Counted from the first letter of the stretch, positions 48,861 through 58,610 are shown. The stretch: DNA of 64,000 nt from Torymus aiolomorphi (GCA_036365515.1 CM070876.1:134061394-134125393), one strand, 5' to 3'. The notes: generated by a model from the letters alone, not told the origin. Made by a program: numbers and translations.

Positions 48861-49634
48861 TTTTTTATTATCGCCTATACGAAGGCCTGCACCTGTTTTA
48901 TATGGTTTCAGAAATAGACCCTTTCCCAATGCTATTTCTTCCATTTTCATGTTATGCCTCTGATTTTCTTCTAATTGCTTTTTAGCTGTACTCGCATCAT
49001 TAACTTTTTTTGCTATACCAGCAGCCCCACCAGCCACAGCCCAAACAGCACTCAGACCAGCAAATATTGGTACGAGAAACGGTAGAAAACCACCTACTTT
49101 TGAGGGTACAGGTAAAACCCGTGGAATGATAATATTACGTTTTCCACCTGCTTTCTTGACAGCAAAACGAGCACCTTTCAAAGCAGAGAGAATTACCTTG
49201 CGAGCTGAGTTACTTTTAACCATTGATTTTGAAGCAGCTTTTATTATCTTGTTCAGCATCGTTGGCGGCTTTCTCTCCATGCCCATTCCTAGTTTTGATT
49301 TGGCTTTCATAATATTTGTGATTACGTAAGCAGCTACTTTCTCACCAATACTTGAATCTTTAGCCTTAACTCTCTGCCACGCCTTATCTGCTAAAACTTT
49401 ATCTGCGTTGTTTATAGCCTCAATGTTTTCTCTGTTCTGAGAATAAGTTATGTCATGCTCTTGACAAGCTCTATCAAGTAGATTGATACCTTTATCACCT
49501 CGAGCTAAACGTTTTGCTAACTTAGTACCTGGTCCGCAGTACTGATATCCTGGTAAATGAAGTTCTACTGGAAGACTGTTGAGAATTTTATTGATTAAAC
49601 CACGACCTCGACGTCGTCTGTATACGATCATCAC
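48849..49634 (-). CDS. Phospholipase A2-domain minor virion protein
   Basis: 261 aa (the second Met at residue 2 is also possible). Basic N-terminus (YRRRRGRG). Residues ~27-68 carry the parvovirus VP1-type PLA2 core: PGYQYCGPGT (calcium loop) and LLDRACQEHDITYS (catalytic His-Asp). A Lys-rich middle follows, then a hydrophobic segment at ~178-208 (GGFLPFLVPIFAGLSAVWAV) and a C-terminal GLFLKPYKTGAGLRI motif like that of small adenoviral/Polinton core or membrane-active proteins. It likely acts on endosomal membranes during particle delivery. Driven by the left half of the bidirectional promoter at 49.65-49.70 kb. Confidence 0.88.
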   Translation of the reverse strand: MMIVYRRRRGRGLINKILNSLPVELHLPGYQYCGPGTKLAKRLARGDKGINLLDRACQEHDITYSQNRENIEAINNADKVLADKAWQRVKAKDSSIGEKVAAYVITNIMKAKSKLGMGMERKPPTMLNKIIKAASKSMVKSNSARKVILSALKGARFAVKKAGGKRNIIIPRVLPVPSKVGGFLPFLVPIFAGLSAVWAVAGGAAGIAKKVNDASTAKKQLEENQRHNMKMEEIALGKGLFLKPYKTGAGLRIGDNKKNSG

Positions 49635-49649
49635 ACCACGAAGGTTCGA

Positions 49650-49705
49650 TGAAGACTGAACCCCGCGAGTATAAAAGCGCTCTATTTATAGCCGAACGAT
49701 CAGTT
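49650..49705. promoter_or_regulatory. Bidirectional TATA promoter between PLA2 and ATPase units
   Basis: The plus strand has GTATAAAAGCGC at 49,669-49,680 with initiator ATCAGTTG at ~49,698. The minus strand has GGCTATAAATAGAGCGC from 49,693 with initiator TTCAGTC at ~49,660. Each TATA-initiator distance is about 30 bp, so the two core promoters interlock within ~55 bp. Confidence 0.75.
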
Positions 49706-49730
49706 GCGATCGAGACCTTGTACTGTACAT

Positions 49731-50435
49731 ATGAATTTCAAGGAACACTCTGTTCAACTCCCGGTATTTAATTTCGATAATATCGTGGAGCAAGAAAAAA
49801 AGACAAAGTGGCATGGAGACGTACTTCCAAGCAGTATTAGAGCTATATTTTGTGGACCGTCAAATTGTGGAAAAACCAATAGTTTGCTTGCACTCATTAC
49901 ACATCCCAATGGTGTTCGATTTGAGAATGTTTATACATATTCAAAATCTTTGAATCAACCAAAGTATAAATTTCTTGAGAAACTCATAGAACCATTAGAG
50001 GGCGTACAGTATTTTCCCTACAGTGAACACGATGAAGTAATAGCTCCTGAAAATGCTCTTCCAAACTCAATCATTATATTTGACGATATAGCTTGTGAAA
50101 AACAGAATCATGTCAAAGCATTTTTCTGCGTGAGTAGACATAAAAACGTAGACTGTTTCTATCTTTGTCAATCATATGCCCATATTCCTAAACATCTCGT
50201 CAGAGATAATGTAAATCTTTTGGTAATTTTTCGTCAAGATGATGTAAATTTAAAACATTTGTATGAAGATCATGTTAATTCTGATATGACCTATATACAG
50301 TTTAAAGATTTATGCATCAAATGCTGGAGAGATGAGAAATATGGATTTTTAATGATTGACAAAGATAGTCCAATCAATGGAGGTAGGTATCGTAAGGGCT
50401 TCGACTGCTTTGCTATAAATATGGGAGACACTTAG
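49731..50435 (+). CDS. Packaging ATPase (FtsK/HerA-type)
   Basis: 234 aa from ATG at 49,731, the first ATG after the promoter. Walker A is CGPSNCGKTNSLL (residues ~40-52) and Walker B is SIIIFDDIACE; a sensor-like YLCQSYAHIPKH follows. This matches the A32-like genome-packaging ATPase of Polintons and related viruses, which pumps DNA into the preformed capsid. Its size is typical. It heads a + strand array of four closely packed genes with no further clear TATA box. The frame is intact. Confidence 0.92.
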   Translation: MNFKEHSVQLPVFNFDNIVEQEKKTKWHGDVLPSSIRAIFCGPSNCGKTNSLLALITHPNGVRFENVYTYSKSLNQPKYKFLEKLIEPLEGVQYFPYSEHDEVIAPENALPNSIIIFDDIACEKQNHVKAFFCVSRHKNVDCFYLCQSYAHIPKHLVRDNVNLLVIFRQDDVNLKHLYEDHVNSDMTYIQFKDLCIKCWRDEKYGFLMIDKDSPINGGRYRKGFDCFAINMGDT

Positions 50436-50476
50436 TCTTTCATTCACAGTCTACAACTGAACGTTGAAGCGATAAC

Positions 50477-51459
50477 ATGGCAGAGTTTCGTGAAAAGAAG
50501 GATATACTTCATGAGCTTGTAAAAGCTCGCAATGCAGTTAAACGTAAATATAATCTGTTAAAGTATGGAAAAGATACGTTTGAAAGAGCAATGGAAGATA
50601 CTTTCAAACCAATTGTTGATCCACTTCAGAAACTTGTTGAAACGTCAAAAAACCATATTCAAAAAATGAAGCTTCAAAGAATAAGGAGTTAAATAATACT
50701 CTAGATAATAGTCATTTTACGAATAAAAAAAGAAAACTTGAGAATACTCTAGATGACGATTCTTTCAATGATAATACATTTGGTTTTAATAATGATACTT
50801 TAAAAAATAATACTATTGAAAATCTTAAATTAGATACTTCGTTTGAATCAGCAACCAGTGAAATTGAAGAGGCTTCATTAGATGATAAATACATACGCAT
50901 GCTCAGTCAGAATAGTAAGTATATTGATAAAATTTATGGAGTACGTAAAGAACAAGGACATATGTTAATTGGTAATACACCAATACAGTTTGATAGTGAT
51001 TATGTTGTTATAGAAGATGAAAAATATCCAAAAACTCGAGGGCTTTTGGAGTTATTAATAACTAAAAATCCTGAGCAGAAGTATGTAAGTTCAGATGACT
51101 TAGCAAACTATTGCAGTATTCTTGAGATAAGTAATGTTCACAAGAAGAGATACAGAGGTGATGAATCTATTCGTAAACACAACAGTAAGAAATTTGATGA
51201 AATCATTCATCCTCTTTTCTTCGAGACTTCTAAAAAGCGTAAGAAAACTCCTAATAAAAAGAGTGGTTTTGGCATCATACCAAGATATAAAATTGCAAGA
51301 AAGGGTTCAATAATGGATTATGTATACTGGGATGATCCAAATGAACTTGTGGATCGTCTTCGTTTACTAATTGCAGAAAGGTCAGCTGGAAATCAAAGTC
51401 ATACGAATGAAATTTATTCAATTATTGAAGAGCTCCGTGAGGTGGGCTATATATACTGA
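50477..51459 (+). pseudogene. Conserved Polinton coiled-coil protein, frameshifted
   Basis: Part 1 (50,477-50,692) reads FREKKDILHELVKARNAVKRK and FERAMEDTFKPIVDPLQKLVE and is helical. It shifts to another frame near 50,665-50,690, close to an A6 run. That frame continues through an Asn/Asp-rich linker into part 2 (to 51,459), with IYGVRKEQGHMLIGNTPI, YPKTRGLLELLI, YKIARKGS, and MDYVYWDDPNELVDRLRLL, EIYSIIEELREVGYIY. I recognise this as an uncharacterised protein common in insect Polintons; its role is unknown (virion or assembly factor is a guess). One indel explains the break. Confidence 0.75.
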
Positions 51460-51488
51460 GACGAATTAGTGAAAGGTTTAGTATCAAA

Positions 51489-51914
51489 ATGAGCGTTGAC
51501 GTGTTCGGACGAAATCTGAAAGAAAGAGAGGGCATTAGAGGTCCTCCAGGAGTGGGATATAAAATCACATTCGATGGGCAGTTTGATCTTGAAAATAAGA
51601 GATTATGCAATGTAGGAGCACCCAATGATCTACACGATACAGTTAATGTGCAATCATTACAACTGATAGTGGGAGAAGAAGTACGAAAAATTAAAAAAAT
51701 TACAAGTGGTTTAAGAAATGAGTTAAACAACTTAGATAATATTATGAATGCAAATCGTGATGAATTAGATAAAAAAATTGCTGATCTTGAGAGGGAAATC
51801 GAGAGTATAAAAGTGATGGTACTTCAATTGTCACATAGCAGTAATTCGCTGGACACCAATGAGTCAACATCGAAGCATGGATCATCAAAAGAAAGTAGTA
51901 AAAGAGTTGCATAA
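51489..51914 (+). CDS. Fibre-like protein with collagen-like start and coiled coil
   Basis: 141 aa. N-terminal MSVDVFGRNL, a short GIRGPPGVGYKITFDGQFDL collagen-like and beta segment, ENKRLCNVGAPNDLHDTVNV (reminiscent of tail- or fibre-protein repeats), then a coiled coil at ~75-115 (NNLDNIMNANRDELDKKIADLEREIESIKV is the helical region) and a Ser/Thr-rich tail. This suggests a trimeric surface fibre, by analogy only. The last 56 nt overlap the integrase start in another frame. Confidence 0.7.
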   Translation: MSVDVFGRNLKEREGIRGPPGVGYKITFDGQFDLENKRLCNVGAPNDLHDTVNVQSLQLIVGEEVRKIKKITSGLRNELNNLDNIMNANRDELDKKIADLEREIESIKVMVLQLSHSSNSLDTNESTSKHGSSKESSKRVA

Positions 51915-52794
51915 ACCTGCTCGAAGAAACTATCAACGCCGTAAGTTTGATATGCGAGGCATAGATGAAACTTGGCAAGCTGATTTAGTTGAAATGCAGC
52001 CTTATGCTAGAGAGAACAAAGACTACAGATATATGCTTACTGTAATAGATGTATTTTCCAAGTACGCTTGGGCTGTACCGGTTAAGCGAAAATCCGCAGA
52101 CAACGTTACAGCAGCGATAAAATTAGTTCTGTCTCAAGGTCGAGCACCAAAAAATTTACAGACAGATAGAGGTAAAGAATTTTACAACTCAAGCTTTCAG
52201 AATTTGATGAAGCGGTATAAGATTAACCTGTACTCCACATACAGCAACTTAAAAGCATCTATTTGTGAGAGATTTAATCGAACGCTGAAAAACAAGATAT
52301 GGATGCAATTTAGTTTGCGTGGAAATTTTAAGTGGCTTGACATCTTACCTGATTTGATTACTGCTTACAATAATAGGAAACACAGAACTATACATATGAA
52401 ACCAAAAGATGTAACAAAAGCCAATGAAACGCAGGTTCTAAGACAATATTCCACCAAGTCTCAACCTGTAAAAAAGCAAAAATTTAAAGTTAATGATAGA
52501 GTACGTATAAGCAGATTAAAGCAAGTATTTGAGAAAGGATATACACCTAATTGGTCGACTGAGATATTCACAATAGTTAAAATATCGAAAACAAATCCTG
52601 TTACTTACCATTTAAAAGATTATCAAGATCATCCAGTTTCAGGTTGCTTCTATGAAGAAGAACTTTTAAAAGTTAAATACCCAGATATTTATCTCGTAGA
52701 AAAAGTTATCAAGAAACGCGGTAATCAAGTTTACGTAAAGTGGCTTGGGTTTGACAGTTCGCACAATAGTTGGATTAATAAACAAGATATGTAA
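51859..52794 (+). CDS. INT: Retroviral-type DDE integrase with C-terminal chromodomain
   Basis: 311 aa, intact. The catalytic triad is visible: WQADLVEM (Asp), LQTDRGKEF (Asp), ICERFNRTLK (Glu), with the TVIDVFSKYAWAVP block between. FKVNDRVRISRLK and FTIVKISKTNPVTYHLKD form the SH3-like tail. The chromodomain YLVEKVIKKRGNQVYVKWLG...HNSWI ends the protein, so the element can presumably read chromatin marks on integration. The ORF starts just before the core and has no N-terminal HHCC zinc domain. It produces the 6-bp duplication seen at the ends. Confidence 0.95.
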   Translation: MSQHRSMDHQKKVVKELHKPARRNYQRRKFDMRGIDETWQADLVEMQPYARENKDYRYMLTVIDVFSKYAWAVPVKRKSADNVTAAIKLVLSQGRAPKNLQTDRGKEFYNSSFQNLMKRYKINLYSTYSNLKASICERFNRTLKNKIWMQFSLRGNFKWLDILPDLITAYNNRKHRTIHMKPKDVTKANETQVLRQYSTKSQPVKKQKFKVNDRVRISRLKQVFEKGYTPNWSTEIFTIVKISKTNPVTYHLKDYQDHPVSGCFYEEELLKVKYPDIYLVEKVIKKRGNQVYVKWLGFDSSHNSWINKQDM

Positions 52795-52812
52795 TTTCAT
52801 TAGTAATAATTA

Positions 52813-52905
52813 AATAAAGAGAAAGTGGTGGGAGCCCCAACCAACGCTCCCTACCTATGAGGAACAACCGAACATTTTTCCTCTCCATAAACTTTCTCTT
52901 TATTT
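52813..52905. ncRNA. Conserved multi-stem-loop element at convergent gene ends, copy 1
   Basis: AAATAAAGAGAAAGT and its perfect complement ACTTTCTCTTTATTT close a ~90-bp unit. Within it GGGAGC pairs with GCTCCC and GAGGA with TCCTC. The conserved inner strand reads GGTGGGAGCCCCAACC. AATAAA signals occur on both strands. A second copy lies at 58,636-58,747. It is positioned at the 3' ends of integrase (+) and the small-protein/polB unit (-). It could be a 3'-end processing structure, a structured RNA or a tiny inserted hairpin element. Confidence 0.55.
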
Positions 52906-52981
52906 TATTTATTTTACATGCTTATTAATTTTAAGTTACATTACAAAGTTATTAATTAAATTACAATATTAATTTACACAT

Positions 52982-53281
52982 TTAATCTTTACGAAATTCA
53001 AAATATTGTTCACCTTGATACAATAAAAATAATTTGTACTTATTAGCCCTCTCGGCAAGCTCATCGAATAAATTCCCATTGTTCTCGAGGGCCTTTGAAA
53101 CTCGATTGGGAAGGAAGATTTGAAACTCTCCATCGATGACGACAACCGCTTTCAATCCATATTTAGTATTCACCTGCTTGATCTCTGTCACTATATACAT
53201 CTCACCTTTCTTCAAATCCGATAGATTCTTCTTTGGAAGATAGGTATTTGAGCAGATTCGGTTTAACATGGCAAAGTCCAT
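52982..53281 (-). CDS. Small protein, possible OB-fold ssDNA-binding protein
   Basis: 99 aa: MDFAMLNRICSNTYLPKKNL, LKKGEMYIVTEIKQVNTKYG, LKAVVVIDGEFQIFLPNRVS, KLFLLYQGEQYFEFRKD. The beta-rich pattern after a KGEMYIVT strand resembles OB-fold proteins; I infer single-stranded DNA binding, which would suit protein-primed replication next to polB. A good intron (GTGAGT at 53,356 to TTTCAG at 53,284, 73 nt) separates its ATG from the polB stop region, so it may be expressed from a spliced or alternative transcript of the polymerase unit. Confidence 0.6.
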   Translation of the reverse strand: MDFAMLNRICSNTYLPKKNLSDLKKGEMYIVTEIKQVNTKYGLKAVVVIDGEFQIFLPNRVSKALENNGNLFDELAERANKYKLFLLYQGEQYFEFRKD

Positions 53282-53378
53282 TCTGAAACAGAGAGAGAAA
53301 GAGAGAATACTGAATATTTGTAAAATATATTACAAGTCAATAAATGAAATACTCACCTTAAAGTGTGTGTGGAATTGT

Positions 53379-56300
53379 TCAGAGTCTAAGTCGTTTGCTG
53401 GGAGGCTCTCCGTTCTCATCAATCGAAGGACTGTACCGAATGCTCTGTCGACTCTGCTTATGTAGGCCTCCGTCGGCTTCCCCCTCTCCATCATGCTCAC
53501 TCATGATTGGCTCTTCCACCTCCATTCCTCCCCGTCTCCATCATGTTCATTCATGATTGGCTCTTCCACCTCCATTTCTTCATCTTTTTGAATTAAGTAT
53601 CGCAGAAGTTGTATATCTTCCTCATCGAAGATTGCATAGTGTCCCCATGGTAATGTATCTGTGCTGTTTGCTAACAGATGGCGTTTATCATCGTGGGGAC
53701 TGAGAGCCACTTTGTTTTCGTTCTCTGTATGAACAATATGATTCTTGAAATGAATATTATTCTGTTGACATCTTATTGTTTCTTCATTAAAGAGACAGTC
53801 TCGATAGTTTTCAAAGGTGATGGTTGTTTTCACAATTAATGATTTTACACCCTTGGCTTTCTTTATAGGTTTCTCATTTTGAATGAGAACGCTATACATT
53901 TTACTTTGTAGTCCAATAAATTCAGTCATGATATTACCATTACACTCATCCTTCATGAGTCCAATAACTTTTTTGTTTTGCAAAGGCAGCCCAAACTGAT
54001 TGTCTTTTGAATAATCTGATGTATCTAACATGTGGATATCCTCTTTCATAATATCATACATATTCACTCCTTGAATTTCGTATATAAGACTGTCTGTATC
54101 GGTGTAGAAAAGTTTACTCCTGTTTCCAACACGTTTTCTCATATATGAGTAATGGACATCATATATAAGAGTTTTGGAAATGTTGAGAACGGAGAGACCA
54201 ACGTAGATAGGTTTTTGAATTGCGATTTCCGTTCGAGAAAGTTGTATGGCAACCAAGTTTTCATCAAAAATCGAACGACTGTGAAAATTCGGCTTAGCAA
54301 TCATCACCTCAGCTCCGTATCGACCTTTCCACTTATTAACGAGTTTTACATCCACTCGTTTGCGTTCATTCTCCATAGTCTTACCATACACAGCGTTAAT
54401 TAAAAGTTTAAAGAAAAGTTTTTCAAACTCATTCTTTGCCTGCTTCCTCTTCTCTGTGTTCAAATCAACGTAAGGCTTGAGTCATGCACTTTGTTTAAAT
54501 TGTAGTACTCTATGAATCTTCTTTAGAACTAAACCATGCTGGAGAGCTTGTTTTAACGCTCGATAATGAATGATATACTTACTTTTGTTAAATAAAGTGG
54601 TGAGTAACTTCTTTTGCCGAGAGCCTGGTGGAGCCATATGTTCCGGACATAATGGTAAATCCTTATGATAATCGTGAATATTCGTTGGGTATTCTAAATC
54701 CACCTCTAATATATAGCCAATTGAACTATCATCTGGAATGTCAAAAAAAAATCCAGGCTCATCAAAATATTCAAGCCAGCGAAAACCTCCTTCTGGTAAG
54801 TACTGCGTCATAGCCCATCCGTATAAATTATTAGCATCATGGTACATTAAATACTTCTCCTCTTCGTTTGGATTGTAATCCTCAGTCATATATTTGTTAT
54901 TAGCCTTGGCGTAACGGTTCGAACATTGGCTGACTCCACCTCTAATCCCTCTTTCAACGAATAACAGCATATCTATGTCGGTAAGTAATTGAAGTTCGAC
55001 TTGTGTGTATTTTAACATAGCATCCCACGTTAGTCCTGGAGTAGTGTAGTAATGCGCAGGATCCAAGCCATAAGCCTCAATGCACGTCGTCCGAAAATTC
55101 TCAAAGACGTCTGCTAATAGAAGTACATCTGTTTTCAAATATATGTCAGAATACTCACCAAGCGTACTAATATTGAAAGTATTCCAGACCGTCTCCGCAT
55201 AATTATATTCAGTATCAGCAATGCCAGAGTCAGTTAATTTACTGTAAAAATCTTCTTTTGAAGGCAACTCTTTTTCCTTCAATTTTTCGAGTGATGAAAC
55301 GTAGTCATACGGGAAAATGCCTTTTCTCAGCAACAACTTTATTTGTTCCTCTGTATATCCATCTTTCATAAATACACTGCTGGTAATGTTTTCTTCGTCC
55401 AAATACGACGCCAATTTCTCCAAGGATGATGCCATGAACCTGAAGGAATCTATAAATTTAAAATTGAAATCGCTACCTTTGATATATTTTGTGAAAGATA
55501 TATATCGTTCTTTATTTTCAGCAACAAGTTGTACACGTCCTTTTAAAATTTCATCACTTGCAAGTTCCTTAATGATAGAATGCGAGTCATAACCTGTCAG
55601 ATTATGAAACACTACTGGGATAAACCTGGCATCTTTAAAGTTGATGTTACATCCCTCATGAGCAGCTCCTCTATACCTGAAATCATACACATAATTAATT
55701 TAATATATATGTTTAAATAACATGAATTAATAATAATGTAGTTTACTTACTTTCCAGTAATATGGCAGTGGTCTCGTACTTTTTTATCCTTGATAGAAAA
55801 CTGCTTACTGCAAATATGACATACTTTAGCTGCTTTAAAGTCTTCCATCTCTTCAGTAGTGAGAATCATAGGTTTAGGGGCATTGTACATCTCTTTCAAA
55901 TGAGTAGCCAATTCTTGAAGTTTTACAATGAACCAGACAGCAGGGCTCATTTCACCATCTTCTTTCTGCCGATAACTGTGATAGCCTGATCGATTACCAT
56001 CGAAATTACATTTTAAATAATATCCAATACTATAAGCTTCGTGTTCTTGAAATGCACGTGATGCTTCATCTTCTACAGGTTTCAGGAAACATTCGAAATC
56101 CGCATAGATAACATAAGGTACTTTTGTCTGTCGATTATAATTTTTAAATGAAAGAATATTATCTTGGGGCATAGGTAATTTAATCTTACACTTATTTAAT
56201 TGTATACAGTCGACTTCATGTTTTTTCAACTTTTCTTCTGAATGAAAATAATGTAGACATCGATCACAGACATGACATTTTCCATTATGCTTTGTTAATT

Positions 56301-57465
56301 GTCTCGTTACCAAGCGTGATAAGTTTTTTATCCAAACGTAGTGAAACTTTGGCATTGGAGCATTTGGATTATCATTACTTTCTTCTTTTTCATTTTCATC
56401 CACATAGTAGTTTTGTATAAGTAGTAAATTAACATGTGAATTTTTCTTTAGAGATGTAAGATAGCACGGATGAAGCTTGAACTTCCCATTATACATTTTT
56501 AAAATATATACGTTTATAGAAACACAATTTTGGTTTTCAAATTTATTTATCTGCCTCAGCGAGATAGGAAACTCTATGCCATTGAAGTTTAGTTCACCGT
56601 CAAATTTTGTATACTTACTAACTCGGTCGGCATGTTTCTCTTGAGGATGTAGTGCAGCCAAAATGGACCACTTGAAGCATTGATCATCTTTATTTTGTAC
56701 ATTGACACAAGCCTTCTTCATAAGTATTTCCTTTGGTAATGCTATGTAGGAACTTCCTTTCATTGGCTCATACTTATTGATGTTGATTGTTAGACTTAAA
56801 ATTTGTTGTAGACTCCATCCAGAACCTCTTTCTTGAAATTCTTCCATCTCGCGCTGGACAGCTTGTTTAATATTAACATCAAACCATTGTTTTAAATCTG
56901 TAACTTTATGTATTGATGCGTTTTCAGTATTAAAGTATTTAACTTCCGTATCTACCAAGTCACTTTTTTGAATTATGTATTCTGCTGCAAGTTCGGCATT
57001 CACTTTAATTGCATTATATACCTTGAGAGCCTCCGTTATCTTCGATTCAAAGACGATTTGTGCATCCTTCATGAATGAGACGATATCCATATGAATCAGA
57101 TTGGATATTACACCTGATCTTATACGTCTCTCAAATGCCGAGAACACATCATCCCATTTAACGCTTTGGTCGTCTTCCTTACTTAATGATGGTGATGAAT
57201 TTTGCAATAAGCGACCACCAGTTTTTAACAAGCTGCGCAGTTTATTTTGAATAGTGAGTAAATATGTCATTGATGTTTGACATTTCTGCTTGTTTGCTCT
57301 GGTAAGCGTTCCCGAAGAGGTTAATTTCTCTAACGCATTAATAGCATCACTATTTAAATTAAGCCAGTTCTTTATATCAGTAGAAGTTGCAACTCCTTTG
57401 TTTGCACTCTCTAATGATTTCAATGATAATTTAACTATATAACTGAAATACTCAGGAGATGTCAT
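53379..57465 (-). pseudogene. polB: Protein-primed DNA polymerase B, one intron, one premature stop
   Basis: Exon 1 (57,465-55,751) starts at ATG (MTSPEYFSYIV; the GTG 6 nt upstream is rejected). It holds a C2H2-like finger (CHVCDRCLHYFHSEEKLKKH) and exonuclease motif I (YVIYADFECF), then CHICSKQF...HCHI. A 74-nt GT-AG intron (55,750-55,677) follows. Exon 2 carries exonuclease sequence (PVVFHNLTGYDSH, KTDVLLLADVF), polymerase motif A (DANNLYGWAM), motif B (KLLINAVYGKTMEN) and motif C (LFYTDTDSLIY). A TGA at 54,482-54,484, where the family has Trp, interrupts it. Near the end a 50-bp tandem duplication (53,482-53,581) shifts the frame. The open frame then stops at 53,501; the undisturbed tail would end near 53,379 with a basic PPSKRLRL. 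Length (~1,290 codons) is typical. It replicates the element from a terminal protein. Confidence 0.93.
53482..53581. repeat. 50-bp tandem duplication in the polB tail
   Basis: The segment TCATGATTGGCTCTTCCACC with its flanks occurs twice in a row, 50 bp apart, with a few differences. Since 50 is not a multiple of 3, it alters the polB C-terminal frame. Confidence 0.85.
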
Positions 57466-57666
57466 TCTCACCCAATTGTCTTTATCCTAGATGACTTATG
57501 TTTTTTCTATAATACTGGCGTGATGAATCCTGATAGTAGACCTTACACTAGGAAGTAGAACACGATGTATCCTCGTAGTAGTCCTTCCACTGTGATGTAA
57601 CACTCGATGTATCCTTGTAGTCTATCTTGCACTTGGAAGTAGCACTTAGTGATTCGATTCAATCGA

Positions 57667-57705
57667 CTGATGGCTCCGTAACGATGCGACTGCTCTTATA
57701 GCCCT
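57667..57705 (-). promoter_or_regulatory. TATA-type promoter of the polB unit
   Basis: Minus strand GAAGGGCTATAAGAGCAG; initiator ATCAGTCG at ~57,667-57,672, about 30 bp downstream. Gives a ~200-nt leader to the polB ATG. Confidence 0.7.
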
Positions 57706-57820
57706 TCAATGGTGCGATAGTGGGAGGTTTCAAGGAAGGAAAGAACCTTCGAGAAGGGAAGGAAACTTTGGAGGAGGGGGGAGGGATTCATGGAAGGAAG
57801 TTTCGCGAAAAGAATCTCAA

Positions 57821-57860
57821 CTATAAAAGAGCGCTCGGTACTCCGCTATCTCAGACGAGG
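57821..57860 (+). promoter_or_regulatory. TATA-type promoter of accessory paralogue 2
   Basis: CTATAAAAGAGCGCTCGG at 57,821; a start near 57,851 puts the ATG at 57,906 ~55 nt downstream and leaves the earlier ATG at 57,720 untranscribed. Confidence 0.65.
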
Positions 57861-57905
57861 AGGACGCGGCAAGACAGCAATAGCTCTTCATCAGCAGCAG
57901 AGAGA

Positions 57906-58610
57906 ATGGAGTACATCGTAGACGTCCAGGGTTTCAAAAGATCGTCGAACTTATTCGTCGTGAAGGAGTTAGCCATCCTCGAGCTGTCTGAAAACTCCAT
58001 TCCATCAGTTTATCACTTTCAGCCACCTTGTCAATGGAAACGTCTTCTACATGAAGAAAAGATGGCGAATGAGTGGCTCATAAAAAATTATCATGGAATG
58101 GCGTGGGAGTCTGGAGTGTTTCCATACAGTCGGACAATAGAGATTTTACAAAGTAGACTCAAGAACGCTACGATAATCCATGTAAAAGGGTATGAAAAAA
58201 GAAAGTGGATTGAAGAAATGGTTCCTGGAAAGTAAGTATTAAAAAAGGAATATTCTTACATAATTTTCAATAAATACATTTATATATATATTTCTTTTTT
58301 TTTTAGACTAGTTAATAATATTGAAGATTTTGGATGTCCTGCATTGAAAAAAATTCGTAAGGATGAGAAAATTAGATGTCCGAAACACCCGCTCTGTGCA
58401 AAACCGAAGTGCGCTGTAAAAAACGCAGATTCATTGAGATGGTGGTTGCTGGAAAATGTTTACACCCGCGACGACTCACCTAACATATCCTGGGAAGATA
58501 AAGATGTTTGCGGTTGTAAAGAAGAGCATTGTTCGAGCTGTATATCTATGCCTCGAACAGAAAGTGTGAATATACTTACCAAAGAATTATTTGATTCGAT
58601 GTATACATAA
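57906..58610 (+). CDS. Accessory protein with a Maelstrom-like pattern, paralogue 2 (two exons)
   Basis: Exon 1 (57,906-58,231) starts MEYIVDVQGFKRSSNLFVVK and continues with NYHGMAWESGVFPYS and HVKGYEKRKWIEEM. A 75-nt intron (GTAAGT at 58,232 to TTTTAG at 58,306) is followed by exon 2 (58,307-58,610), with IRCPKHPLCAKPKCAVKN (C-x2-H-x7-C) and a Cys-rich tail CGCKEEHCSSC. It is paralogous to 45,816-46,304. Both open with IVD-x-QGFK, which could be the first strand of an RNase-H-like fold. The ATG at 57,906 is preferred because the paralogue starts at the same place and the TATA box is downstream of the earlier ATG. Function unknown; Maelstrom-like zinc fold is an inference. Confidence 0.78.

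Noticed and set aside
57720..57905. N-terminal 62-residue extension of accessory paralogue 2
   Set aside because: The TATA box at 57,821 lies inside it and the paralogue begins at the equivalent of the later Met.
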